A stretch of DNA of 64,000 bases, taken from assembly GCA_019044685.2 (NCBI GenBank), contig JAGTXX020000017.1, positions 558,001 to 622,000 of the forward strand. The letters are read 5' to 3'. How positions within the stretch are numbered: position 1 is the stretch's first letter; every line of letters begins with the position of its first letter. The notes under the pieces were generated by a model that worked only from the letters and a program-made list of their open reading frames with translations, was not told the origin of the DNA and ran no database searches. This DNA is from Nannochloris sp. 'desiccata' (lineage: Eukaryota > Chlorophyta > Trebouxiophyceae > Chlorellales > Chlorellaceae). Shown piece after piece: positions 27,274-40,261 of this stretch. The position numbers and the translations under genes are program-made.

Positions 27274-27696
27274 AGATTTGATGATATTCCTTCTTGTTAG
27301 CAGTTTTCTGCCCAATTTTGTCTTCTTATTCTTACCTACACCCTTTCTCTTAAATGATTTCTCTCTCTTTGTCTCTCCCACGCTTTGCCGGCCGGTTCTT
27401 TCCTTTCATTTTTTGAGCAATAACAACATAATTTGTTGAATGCACTACTAATTTTTACATAAAGTGAAATGATTGAATGAATGAATTAGATGATTGATTG
27501 TGAGGATAAACACTTTTCATCAACCAAAAAATTAAACAATTGTAAAACCGACACAAGCCAAGACTCGACGTCTTCAAAAGCACAACATTAACTATAGCTT
27601 TAGGGTTTTACTTTGCAATTATAATACTACTAATAATAGAAATACTATGCATTTATGTATTCTCCCGACAAAGAAATAAAGAAAAGAAAGACGTAT
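27274..27696. other. intergenic, convergent 3' regions
   Basis: 423-bp AT-rich spacer with short ATGA-type repeats near 27472; no coding sequence. Confidence 0.55.
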
Positions 27697-29140
27697 TTAA
27701 TTCTTCAAGAATCCTTGCTGAGTTAATCCGTCTCTAAATGCATCAAGCACCAAAGCGACATTTTCAGGGTGAGCGTTGTACCCCATCAAACCAACACGCC
27801 ACACCTGTCCAGCAGTAGGACCTAATCCTCCTGCAATCTCCACACTGTACTTATCCATCGCAAGCTTGCAAACAGCTGCCCAATCAACACCTTCAGGCAC
27901 CTTGATAGTGTTGACGGTGCAAAGACGGTCTTTAGGGTCTTTGACAAAGGGCTCAAGGCCCATTGCGGAAAGACCTTCCCAAAGCTGTTTGTGGACAGCA
28001 TCGTGACGAGCCCACATTTGTTCCATACCTTCATCAGCAACCAGTGCAAGGGCCTCTCTCATTGCGTATTGCATTGAGACCATTCCAGTGTGGTGATACA
28101 TGCGGTCCCCAAACCAACCCCAGTACCTGCGGAGCGCGAAAAAAACACATGGAGAAAATTAAATATATATATTTGAATAGACCAATCATTAATTAGATCA
28201 CTCCCAAGACCATTAATACAATAGATATATTATACTGATACTATAATTAATACAGCGAATGAGTAAATAATAACGAAGTAACTTACTTTCCAACCAAGTT
28301 CAAGTCGAGGTAGTAACTGCGAACTTTAGTCTTACGAGCCTTGATTTTCTCAATAGCACGAGGAGACAAGAAGAGAGGAGCGCCACCAGGGGGAGCAGAG
28401 AGACACTTTTGGCTACCAGAATAGATGGCATCGATACCCCACTTGTCAGCGTAGATAGGCACTCCACCAAGAGAGCAGACAGTATCTACAAGCAACAACG
28501 TGCCGTTTTTTTTGCACATCTCTCCAAGTCCACCAAGAGCCTGATGAACACCAGTGGAAGATTCACCCTGGCAAAGGAAAAGCACAGCAGGCTTATGCTT
28601 CTCAACAGCTTCCTTGAGCTCTTCAAAGCTGAAAGTCTTACCAGCTTCTTTCTTCAATTCAACAACGTTGGCACCAAAGCGGTCGGCCATGTCACAGACA
28701 CGCTCACCCCAAATACCCTTATTGCCAACAATGACGGTCTCACCAGGCTCGACCAAGTTGGCAATGCATGCCTCCATACCAGCATGGCCAGTACCACTGA
28801 CACAGAGAGTGTAAGGGCTGTCAGTCTGGAACAGATAACGGAGACCCTGTTGGACCTCATCCATAATCTTCAAGAAAGGGGGATGCATGTGTCCGAGAAG
28901 GGGAAGGGACTGGGCAGCAAGGATTCTAGGATCAGCATTAGCAGGTCCAGGTCCCATAAGAATTCTCTTTGGGACGTCAATTACGCCGGTGGGACCCTTG
29001 TGCTTGTCATCGATGGGGAACATGTCCTCACCAGGGCGGGCTTGAGACATGGCTGAAGATGATGAAGTGAATAAGCGCACTTGTGATATCAGTTTCTCGC
29101 TAGATCTGCGAGTTGAAGAACGGATAATGCTTGAAAGCAT
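27697..29140 (-). CDS. Alanine/serine-glyoxylate aminotransferase (AGT), mitochondrial leader
   Basis: PLP enzyme that transaminates glyoxylate to glycine using alanine or serine. Exons 28287-29140 and 27697-28126 join in phase to 427 aa. Residues 1-30 form an Arg/Ser-rich presequence (MLSSIIRSSTRRSSEK). A second Met at 31 starts the conserved body. Hallmarks are GPGPANADPRILAAQSLP, LCVSGTGHAGMEA and the PLP Lys245 in SGSQKCLSAPPGG. The C-terminus ends LKN, which is not a peroxisomal PTS1. The body resembles the animal AGXT type more than plant SGAT. Alternative use of Met31 could give a cytosolic form (inference). Divergent from alanine aminotransferase. Confidence 0.94.
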
Positions 29141-29487
29141 TATTCACTACCACGAGTGTCTAGCGACAAGTATTTGCGCTGGACCACCGATGATCGCTCC
29201 TTTAGGATTCGATGGAAAATGTAGAAGGCATCTGACAGCAAATGCGGTTGGATAAATCCCCAAATTCGGCTAAAAGCGCCAAAGACGGTAGCTTCTCGCC
29301 TTTCTTCGCAGTTGTTCACCCAGCCCTCTTTCAGCCATTAAGTCACCATCGGCCGACCAAATTGCAGATCCAATTTAAGATTTGTGGTTACTTATTGAAT
29401 AACATAATATTCAAACGTCCAATTGAGTCGCAAAGTTTAAAGGTATTAGATAATTCGAATTCCTCCTGATCATATAATCATATCAAC
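29141..29487. promoter_or_regulatory. shared divergent promoter region of AGT and alanine aminotransferase
   Basis: 347 bp between two start codons. Contains an E2F-like GCGCCAAA at 29276-29283. No coding sequence supported. Confidence 0.4.
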
Positions 29488-31195
<1,708 letters not shown>

Positions 31196-31812
31196 AAAAT
31201 TTTATTGATATTTGACATTTGATTTGGAAAGTAATAAATGAATGAATGAATGAATGAAGTGACTTTGGTATGAGACCTGTATCCTCCCCACCTTATCTGT
31301 TTCATGGAAGAGGTAGTGCTTTGGAGGGGCGGTTGGCAGTAGAGTTTTCAAAGTGTTTTGTTGCGATTTTTTTAATGCTGCTCATTGTGGCAGTAGCATT
31401 TGGATGCGTTTTTCAACCCGGCTTTTTCCAAGCTCTTTGTTAATGTGTAAATTAGTTAATAGATTAGAAGCTTCTATGGTGACCTTACACAGTGGGTCAA
31501 CAAACAAATCCTGGAGCTTGAAACCGAGAACCCCCTGCAGATCCAGGTATCCTAGGCGCTCCTTATGAGACACTGTGCATGATAATGTGGATAACTATCG
31601 AGATAGAAGCAGGGATGAGCCAGGGGGGCAGCATACTATCTATCGCTCAGTGGGGTTTAAGTCTGATTGAGGTCAAGGCGCTGACGGCGAGCCAGATGAA
31701 ACCTTAAGAGTGGGTCCTTAATTACTCAAAAGGATGCCATCGCCAATCATAGCAGTAATTACTTATTTAATTCCTTTTAATCTATTTCATTGTGGTAGCC
31801 ACTGTTGTTTCC
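31196..31812. other. intergenic spacer with short tandem repeat
   Basis: 617 bp between two genes on the same strand. Contains about five tandem ATGA units near 31236-31258. A 63-codon frame on the minus strand (31382-31573) begins only with GTG and shows no family resemblance. No transposon ends seen. Confidence 0.45.
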
Positions 31813-33033
31813 ATGATCGCTTCTGCCAGTATGACCAGGGCTAGCATGGACACTAGAATTGCTTCCTTCAATGGACTTAAGGCCTGCGATCGGGTAGCAT
31901 CTAGGCGTAATGTGCTCTCTGTTGCTCCCTCTACTGTCAGAACCCGCGCAGACAGGTCTGCCGTAGTTGTTGAGGCCAGAAAGGTGGCAGTTCTTGGCGC
32001 AGGTGGAGGCATCGGCCAGCCTTTGTCCCTTCTCTTGAAGATGAATGAGAAGGTTACCGAGCTGGCTCTCTATGATATTGCAAACGTGAAAGGCGTGGCC
32101 GCTGATCTCTCCCACTGCAACACCCCCAGCAAGGTAAGACCCAATATTATAAATTGAAGCAAGAAGCAAACAAGATCATATATACCCACTAAGTTATAAT
32201 CCATGCAATCCCTAACCTGACCTTCTTATCAATTGTAATAACTCTAGGTATCTGCATATACCGGTCCTGATGAGCTCGCTGGTGCCCTTACTGGTGCTGA
32301 ATTGGTCATCATTCCCGCCGGCGTGCCCCGTAAGCCAGGAATGACCCGTGACGATCTCTTCAACATCAACGCCGGAATCGTCAAGGCTTTGGCTGAAGGT
32401 GTCGCAAAGTATTGCCCTAATGCTATTGTCAACATTATTTCCAACCCTGTCAACTCCACCGTCCCCATCACCGCTGAAATCCTCAAGGCGGCTGGTGTCT
32501 ATGATGCACGCAAGATCATGGGTGTCACTACCCTTGATATTGTTCGTGCTAACACCTTTGTTTCTGAGCTCAAGGGTCTCCAAATGAAGGATGTTAATGT
32601 GCCTGTTATTGGTGGCCATGCCGGAGAGACCATCTTGCCTTTGCTCTCCCAAGCTACCCCCAAGGTATCTTTCTCTGACGCTGAGCTTGAGCCCCTTACC
32701 GTCCGCATTCAGAACGCTGGTACTGAGGTTGTTGAAGCCAAGGCTGGTGCTGGATCTGCTACCTTATCTATGGCGTATGCTGCTGCTCGTTTTGCTGAAT
32801 CTTGCCTCCGTGGATTAGATGGAGAGAAGGATGTCATCGAATGCACTTATGTTGAATCCAGTTTGGTTGAAGGTCTTTCTTATTTCAGCAGCAAAGTCCG
32901 TTTAGGACCTAATGGCGTTGAAGAGTTCCTTCCTTTGGGAACTTTGTCTGCCTCTGAACAAAAGGGCATGGAGGTCATGAGGGAGTTGTTGACTAAGAAC
33001 ATCAAGGCTGGTATTGAATTTGCCAACAAATAA
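31813..33033 (+). CDS. Plastid-type NAD-dependent malate dehydrogenase
   Basis: Interconverts malate and oxaloacetate with NAD. Exons 31813-32133 and 32248-33033 (phase 0) give 368 aa. Residues 1 to about 55 form a Ser/Arg/Ala-rich transit-like leader ending near RSAVVVEA, followed by [20 protein letters not shown]. Active-site features are [29 protein letters not shown] and catalytic His in [12 protein letters not shown]. The body closely resembles plant and green-algal plastid/peroxisomal NAD-MDH, for example [19 protein letters not shown]. Plastid location is inferred. It is a second MDH class, unrelated in detail to the NADP-MDH at 18.6-20.1 kb. Confidence 0.95.
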
Positions 33034-33504
33034 ATGTTCATGTTTTAGTTAGGTACTCAACAGAGTTAGCTATCGATTGGCTGCTCCATTTTTTAAGACA
33101 TTCTTTTTGCGTTGTCGTTGAAGGTTAAAAATTAAATAAATTCTTTACCTTGGGTATATTTTGAATTGTGTAATACTGATACTCTTGTTTAAAACAGTTA
33201 GGGTCTGGTAGTTTTGTCCTGAGAAGCCCAGGCAAGGTTTGGAAGAAGCCAACCTGATGGTTGACGGGCGACGCAAGCACACAGGTCAAAGGCAGAGAGT
33301 TCTCAAAGAAAGCAGGAATGCCATCAGCTGCTATTTTGAATTTGATGCCACGTCCAATTCATAAGTAATTCTACTTAATATATTGTTTGAAAACAGCGCG
33401 GACTAATTAGCAGCTCTCTGCTTTTGCGATCAGACGACAAACTTTAAATCAGGATCGATCAATCTTTTGCCCGATAAAAGGCCCCTCTTGGGTATGCACC
33501 GCGC
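33034..33504. other. intergenic spacer
   Basis: 471 bp holding the 3' end of NAD-MDH and the presumed WAPL promoter. No ORF or repeat of note. Confidence 0.5.
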
Positions 33505-36018
33505 ATGGGAAAGGTAAAGCCTGCTCCCCAGGGTGCAGGAAAGAAGGATTCACAGACCAGCCCGAGTCTCCGAAGGTCTTCCCGTGGAACAATTGCAATA
33601 GAAGACAACACCATTGCCGGCACCCCAGATGCTGATCCTCTCCCAGGCCCCAGCAACTTAGAAAGACGCCGCATAGCAGCTACTTTACCAGGCAGTACCA
33701 CAGCTTCAGGTATCAAACGACCTCCTCCTACAGGTCGTAAACTTTCTGCCCTTTCAGCTCATAAAAGGCGACTCCCAACAGACGCCACGCCTGGAAGCAT
33801 CGCCAGCGCAGGTAGACGTCAATTTAGCAGTCCTCCTCAGAAAGAAGCGACTAAAACACCCAGCCAAGAACCACAAATGGAAGGAGCGAAATCGCCTCCT
33901 ATAAAAGGAGCACCCCCGATGACTGTAGCAGAGGTGAACTTCTTTATAAAGCGAACTGCCCTATCCGGTTGTCTTCGATTATTTTTATTTTTTTCAAGTT
34001 GTTTGCTGTTTAAATTATTTGACTCTAAAGTTGCCTTTCACTGTATTTTTCTTTACAGGCTCAAGAATTAGGTGAATTAGCTCGTCTTAATGACGACAGT
34101 ACCTGGGCTTTAGAAGGTCTTTCTTCAGGAAACGGAGTAGCCAAGCAGACCTCTCTAGCCACGCTCGCCGAAATTTACGCTAGTAGAAGAAACCGTCTTG
34201 CACTCCATAGTAGCTCTTTAGGCAACGATTTTTTAACTGGGATCGGTACGTTTACTGTAAATCTACCTCGTTAAATTTTGAGAAGTGCTATTTAACCTTT
34301 GCAAGTCATATTTCTAATGTAGGTCAACTAAAGATTGGCGACGATCCAGTGCTCGCCCTAGGTGCTGCTGCTATCTTGCTTTTGACGACCCAAATAGGCG
34401 GGGATCCGATGGTATTTGCGAAAGAAGAGATATCTAAGCTTGTTGTACAAATCCTACAGGTAAGAAGATACTTAGGGTATGACTTTCAAGAAGAAAGTCA
34501 ATTTTTCTCTCTGCCCCGCCCCGCAGCTCCTGCAGCCATAACACCTTACCAACTATTCACTTTTTATAATTTGCTCAGGTTTCATCATCTCTAGCCCCCG
34601 GAGCTGTCCCTGCCCCTGCATCACGCATTCTCCGCATATTACATGAAGCCTCCTCCTTAAAAATAGTCCCTCGCGAAGCTTCTTTCAATGCCCCATCTGT
34701 CGCTCTCGGCGCTCTTAGCAGTTCTCTCGATCCCCAAAACTGCCCAGCAGAAATAGACAAGACAAAGCATACTTTGCGTGAAACAGGAGTTCTAAAAGCA
34801 GTAGCACAACTTGCTGCTGATCAATCGCAGGCTTTAGTGGATACCTCCCCTACTATGGAGACTGTGCAGAGCTTGTGGCGATTGGAACGGTGAGAAAAGA
34901 AAAGAATCTTTGAAAAATTATTTAAATCACCTAGACTGCGTGGTTAATTAGGATCCCTTTTTGCTGAAATGAACCTCGGGTATTTTTCGATTTCTTTGTC
35001 GCAGTGCATTAGTGGTCCTTGAGCACAGCTGCTTCGCCCTCACTGAAAATGAAATCCACCTTATTGAGATGGAGGTGTCTCAAGGGGTCCCGCCAATGGT
35101 AGTTAGAATGAGCCTAGCCCAGTGGATGGTGCAACAAATACAAGCATTAAGCAGACAAACTGTTGTATCTGGATTAAAAAAGGTAAGACAATTAAGATGC
35201 ATATTTTTTTAGCAGTAAATATATCTTAATAGTTTAATATTTATTTCCCTTGACGTTGATTTCATTTATTAATCGTTTCTTTCTTTCTTCCTTTTTCTTT
35301 ATATCAGGACTGTCTTCGAGGTCTTTTAGCTGTTCTTATGAACATCACACACAACAACACGTCTGGATGTGAGAAAATAGTAGCCTTTTCTGCTCTCGAA
35401 ATAATATCTTATATTTTATCGAAAATCTGCCTTGGGTCACCTCCTTACATGAGAGGTGTTTTACAAAGCGCTGACGAGCTTAAAGCATGGTTGGATGAAT
35501 TAAATGGCTGTCTTGGGGTGCTAATTAACTGTGCTGAAGAGAATAGAGAGAACAGAGTTAGAATGCGTACTATGCCTTTGCTTGGAAGTAGTCAAGAGAC
35601 GGACAGTGGTGCAGCCACAGCTGGAGGAGGTGCAGAATTATCTAGCGGCTTAGTAGGCATTTTAGGTCGGCTTATTAGCACCGTAATGTCTGATTCTAAT
35701 GATAAAAGTGCCGCTGAAGGAGCTCATGAAAGCTCTCAGCCAGAGGAAGTGACACTAGATGCCTTACAACATGGTGAAGGGGAAGCTGCGGCATCTATAG
35801 TCGAGGTATATGCTGCTATTTTGCTTGGATTCCTTGTTGAAGGAAATAAAAAGGCTCAAGAAGAAGCGTCAACGGTATTGCCAGGAAACTCAATGGATTG
35901 TGTTATCTCTGCAGTGCAAAAATGCTTGCATTTTTATGTTACAGCGGGAGCACTCACACAACGTACCGAGGCAAGTTTAAGGGCATTGCTGGCTTCGCTG
36001 GTGTCGGATAATGCTTGA
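33505..36018 (+). CDS. WAPL-like cohesin release factor
   Basis: Predicted to remove cohesin from chromatin. Exons 33505-33933, 34059-34245, 34323-34459, 34579-34889, 35005-35182 and 35308-36018 join in phase to 650 aa. Residues 1 to about 140 are basic, Pro/Ser-rich and disordered. The next block, EAQELGELARLNDDSTWALEG, aligns well with the start of the plant WAPL helical-repeat domain. It is followed by LAEIYASRRNRLALHSSS and, in the C-terminal part, DCLRGLLAVLMNITHNNTSG, typical of the WAPL HEAT-like repeats. Shorter than most WAPL proteins (about 800 or more aa). A RAD21 gene lies 24 kb downstream. Confidence 0.83.
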
Positions 36019-36664
36019 TTGGATGTATTTTAGCTGTTTGATGGTCAATTTATTGTAACAATATGCGTTTTGAATAGACGTGAAGAATGGTGAGAAGCCT
36101 TCAAGTTGGGCCTTGAACACCGTGTTTGTCAACACTGTTACAGCCCAAAATTTTGCGTGGGAGATGAAAAATCGAGGCTGGGAGGAGCTGGGAGATGGCT
36201 GGGAACTGGCATTTAAACGCTCTTTTGATGTATTCCCGCGTCGCTACTGCTCAACTTTTCCGATTGACCTTTGTGCTCCTTGTCCTGCGCTTCTGCGGCA
36301 AAATTTTTGTACAAGGATACTTCTTGCTTTGCATGATGGCATCCACATAATGATTTGATTCTTAGTCTTACAATCTCTAGCGGTAGATGATTTAATTGAA
36401 CAAAAAAAAAAGCTTCAGGGAGGGAGGGAGGGAGGTACTTTTATTTTTACGACAGAAATGAAAACAGGCATAAGCCGAAGAACTGAAAAGGAAAGATTAT
36501 TATTCAAAGTTGGAGGAATATCGATCTTTGAACAGAAACAGAAAGCATTAGAAAAGCAAATAAAGAAAGGGGAGGGTATTTATATTCATTTGATGCGCCT
36601 TCCCCTACGGCAGTAGTGGCGGCAGGAAAAACTGGGAGAAGTAAAGAAGGCCATAGCACGTACA
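36019..36664. other. intergenic, convergent, with G-rich repeat
   Basis: 646 bp. A poly(A) run followed by about four GGGA units lies at about 36400-36435. A plus-strand frame 36080-36358 opens only with GTG and is not supported. Confidence 0.5.
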
Positions 36665-37472
36665 CTATGGGCTGTCACTAGCATTCTCAGCACTCTCGCT
36701 AGCATTGCTGACACTCTCGGGATCGGTCGAAGGAAACTTTCCCTCCAATGCAAACAAGAGGTTCTTCGTCGATCTGGCCTCCGAGGCAGCTTGCTCCCTT
36801 ATTGTGTTGACTTCGAGTCGGTGCATAGATTTAACAAGCTCGGCCACATCATTGCTGACGCCCTTAATTTCGATGCTCAGCTTATTAAGAAGGCCAAAAA
36901 GTGTTCTTACAAACCATAGCAGTGATGGAACGATGATGGCAGTTGCTGCCGTAATCATATCGCTGGTTGCCAGGGTGAAAGTCATTGAACCCGCCTGCAT
37001 TGGAGAGTAACGAGATGCAAGTTACGGAAACTGAATAGACCGCTAAAGCAAGCCAAGGCATAAAAGAAGTCAATATAATACTTGCCTTTTGGACACTGGC
37101 ATTGGCAACGCACTTGCAGCTTGCTAAGAATATCAGGGATCCTACCACCAATCCTAAAATTTTGAAAAGTTGGAAGTGTTTGGGCACAGGAGGCTGCTTC
37201 GGTACAGGAGGACGCTGTTTGTCCTCTGATACTACCGCACTTGCTGTATGGCTCGCGCAGAGACAAAGGTGGCCCGCGAGTGAAACAGGATGGTGCAGCA
37301 TCAGCCCTCCAAGCAACCTCACCCCTCCTAAATGCCTCCTGTGAAATAATGATGCATGTCGATGCTTTGAAGCGCATTTATCCTGCAAGCGCAGTGGAAT
37401 GCGGGAGGTCTGGAAGCCAGGTGCCCTTAATAAAAGCGCCACATTGCTTGGAACATCTAGCCCGGAGAACAT
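36665..37472 (-). CDS. Predicted small membrane protein with a GC-AG intron, function unknown
   Basis: Exons 37086-37472 and 36665-36994 give 238 aa if the intron uses a GC donor (AAG|GCAAGT) and a CAG acceptor; both ends fit the GC-AG consensus and preserve phase 0. Two hydrophobic segments lie either side of the junction: LFKILGLVVGSLIFLAS and IIVPSLLWFVRTLFGLL. A likely coiled-coil (VSNDVAELVKSMHRLEVN) and an acidic Ser-rich tail follow. The N-terminal 90 residues are basic and unconserved-looking, so the true start may be further in. Not recognised. Confidence 0.42.
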
Positions 37473-37814
37473 CTAGCCCAGCCTCGAGATCCCTGAGCAT
37501 CCTCTAAATTTTCTTTTGAAGGAAACAAATTTTAAGGAATGGTTAACTCAACCTTACCGTAAAAATTATGATTTTGGGCTCCCGGAGTCCGGGGAGCAGT
37601 CACTGAGTTATTAAAATTTGGGGGGTTTCGAAGCGGGTAAGCAATATATGCGGTTATAGAAATAGGATTCCACTGTAAATTTAGCGCTTCACTACTGACT
37701 AGGTATACTGCAAAATAGCTCGCTAAATTACGAGCAAACCGGTCCTTGAGGGCTGGTTGAGAGCATCATCAACATTAACTTATTTTAAAATTTTAGGCAT
37801 TTTCAACGGCTAAA
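37473..37814. promoter_or_regulatory. divergent spacer with GC-rich hairpin
   Basis: 342 bp upstream of the enhancer-of-polycomb gene. A near-perfect GC hairpin (gctcccgg-agt-ccggggagc) lies at 37578-37597. No coding sequence. Confidence 0.35.
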
Positions 37815-39847
37815 ATGGCCCAAAGAAGCTTTAGACAGCGCCCTTTAGAAGCTACAAAACCTTTAGAACTAGTGAGAGACATTAGTTTCTTGGATACAGC
37901 CGATGGACTCCCTCTAGAAATTCTGCAAAATCAGGCTGCTGTGGAACCAGTTAAAAAGGAGGTAAGCTACTACATATTCATCTGATTTATCCTCAAAACC
38001 ATATGAATGTTTATTTGTGAAATATTTAGCCGCCATCTTGGGCCTGGAACCTCGTCACGGTCGCCGATCACTCTGCAATCCCCTTGCCCGGTGGTGGCGG
38101 TGGTGAAAGTTACCAAGGCCTAAATTTTTCCACTTGATGTCATGGTGGCTAGTATGAAACCCTCTATATGATTAATCTGAAAGTAAATTGTCGCTAATAT
38201 ATTACTTTCCTTGCGCTAACTCTCTTCTTTTATTTCTTTGCCTACTTTGTCGATGCAGGTTGCCGCCCCTGCAAACCCTGACGAAAAGCCAGTCCCTGGC
38301 AAAGAGATCCCCATTCCAGGCGTAACCAAAGTACCTACATATGAGATTGAGTACCTCCCTGCATACCGTGAGAAACACACCTACTTACGCGGTAAGGGTG
38401 GCACTGATTGGAATGACCCTAGCTTTGTTGAATACGATTTAGATTTAGAAGACGAAGGCTGGCTGAAGGAATTTAATGGAGATCAAGAGCGTATAACACC
38501 AGAAAAGTTTGAGGCTATGCTGTGGCATTTAGATATTGCTAATTCAGAGGCAATAGACAAGATGTATGCCTTTCAGGGGGCAGCAGTTGCAGATAGACTC
38601 ACACCCGAGGTATGTGCTTCAACGGAATTATATTCCAGACTGGAAGCATTGCAAATGCTGGAAGAAACGTGTCCATCTCGTGACACTATTAGAGTAGCTG
38701 TATACGAGTATTGGTTAGCTAAAAGAGCCAAGTTAGGACGTCCTTTACTTCGTAAATTGCAAGCCCCTACACCGCTCAATAATCAAGATCCTTATAAAGT
38801 ATTTAGACCACGCGAAAAGATCCATCGCCCACAAACAAGACGTCGTCGTGAGAATAATCCTGATTCTTTTGAAAGACTACAGACTATTTCAGATAATATC
38901 CGTATGGCGATGCAGTTATTTGAGTTGGTGGTCAAGCGGGAACGGAAGAAGAGGGATATGACGTATGTAGTGACTGATTGGCAGCAATTACAGATTAAAC
39001 AGAAATTTAACGCTCGTAATGAACAAGAAACGGTAAGTTTTATCTTGATCAGCGTTTGTTACAGTGGCAATTCTGCGTTATGACGTATTTTCTAGACCGC
39101 CTTGTGCTTACCTGAGAACGTATTTTGACCTTCATATCATATCGATATATTTTATTGCAGATTGAGCAAGATTACCAGAATGCAGCGAAAAATAAGGGTC
39201 TAAGACGTCCTGTTGGCTTTGAGAAGCTTCCTGAAGCCGCTCCAGCAGCTACAAATGCTCTGTTGGACTTCCGTAATAAAAAAAATAAAAAGAGGAAGAA
39301 GCTCGGTATTGAGGCCCAGCTGCATGCTGTCGCCCAACTCCCTCCTCCCCCCGTTCCGCCACAGCCTCAGCTTGTGTGTACTAGTGCAACACAAAGCTTA
39401 GATCCTGCTTTTGAGCACGGGAAGTTAAGGGTACCCATAGCAAATCAAGAAGGAAGCCGGAAGTGGAGGTCTCGTATCGGTCGCGGTGGTCGGCTTATAT
39501 TCGATCGTTGCAGACCATTTACATGGGAGCCTTTGGTAAATGAAGATGAAAATAATGACGTGAAGCCCATCTATGAGCAGCCCAATCCGTATGCTGCCTA
39601 TTCAGGGAAGAATGACTTGGCCAGTGCAGCTATGGCGCGGCTCACTGGTCAGGATGGTGGAGGCGCTGCTTCTACAGTACTGAAATTGAAATTGACGCCT
39701 GTACAGAATGGGCCGGCGTCTGGTGCAGGCGCACGAGACACAGGAGCAGGACCAATGGACGTAGATGGTAAAAAGGAGGGGAAAGAGGCCACGCCACAGC
39801 CGGCAAAGCCCTCGAGGGCAAGCTCTCGACAAAAGATGGCCAGCTAA
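37815..39847 (+). CDS. Enhancer of polycomb (EPL1/EPC) homologue, NuA4 acetyltransferase subunit
   Basis: Scaffold of the NuA4/piccolo histone acetyltransferase. Exons 37815-37961, 38259-39032 and 39161-39847 (all phase 0) give 535 aa. The N-terminus SFRQRPLEATKPLELVRD matches the EPC start, followed by the EPL1-domain blocks IPIPGVTKVPTYEIEYLP and YDLDLEDEGWLKEFNG. The C-terminal part of the domain shows DPYKVFRPREKIHRPQTRRR. The last exon is basic and Pro/Gly-rich, ending in a Ser/Lys-rich tail. The long second exon-intron gap (37962-38258) could hide one small exon. Confidence 0.88.
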
Positions 39848-40261
39848 ACCAAAGACTTAAGAAACGGCAAACTATGTAAATGTATGTAGTATTGTTGCTA
39901 AACTCGTGTATTCAGAATTAACATGCAATGACAACACTAATGTAGCAACATAGCCGATGATGCCAATATGTTCACTCACAACTTAATTTCGGTTCAGGAA
40001 TTCTACCAGTAGCGTCAAATGACCAATGAATGTTCGTTGATGCATGCCAATCTTGCTGTTCATATGCGCAGACAAGATGTGTGCTTTACGCGTACCAAAA
40101 TCTGCTCGACTAGGAATACTCGGATTGATGTTTGAATGTTTCTCTTGCGCTAATAATTTGCGCTTTTTTCCCGCAATCAATCTTTACAAAAATTTCTTCA
40201 AATCATATGTCTCAAATATTTAATGAACTTATTTTGCGAGATGGGATTATTCAAAACGCTT
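39848..40261. other. intergenic, convergent 3' regions
   Basis: 414 bp between two convergent stop codons; AT-rich, nothing recognised. Confidence 0.55.

Noticed and set aside
31382..31573. 63-codon minus-strand frame in the spacer after alanine aminotransferase
   Set aside because: Opens only with GTG, and no retroelement or other family could be recognised.
36080..36358. 92-codon plus-strand frame after WAPL
   Set aside because: Starts with GTG just after the WAPL stop; composition is not convincing.
36417..36435. GGGA tandem run as a possible G-quadruplex
   Set aside because: Only a short simple repeat in a 3' spacer; no evidence that it has a role.
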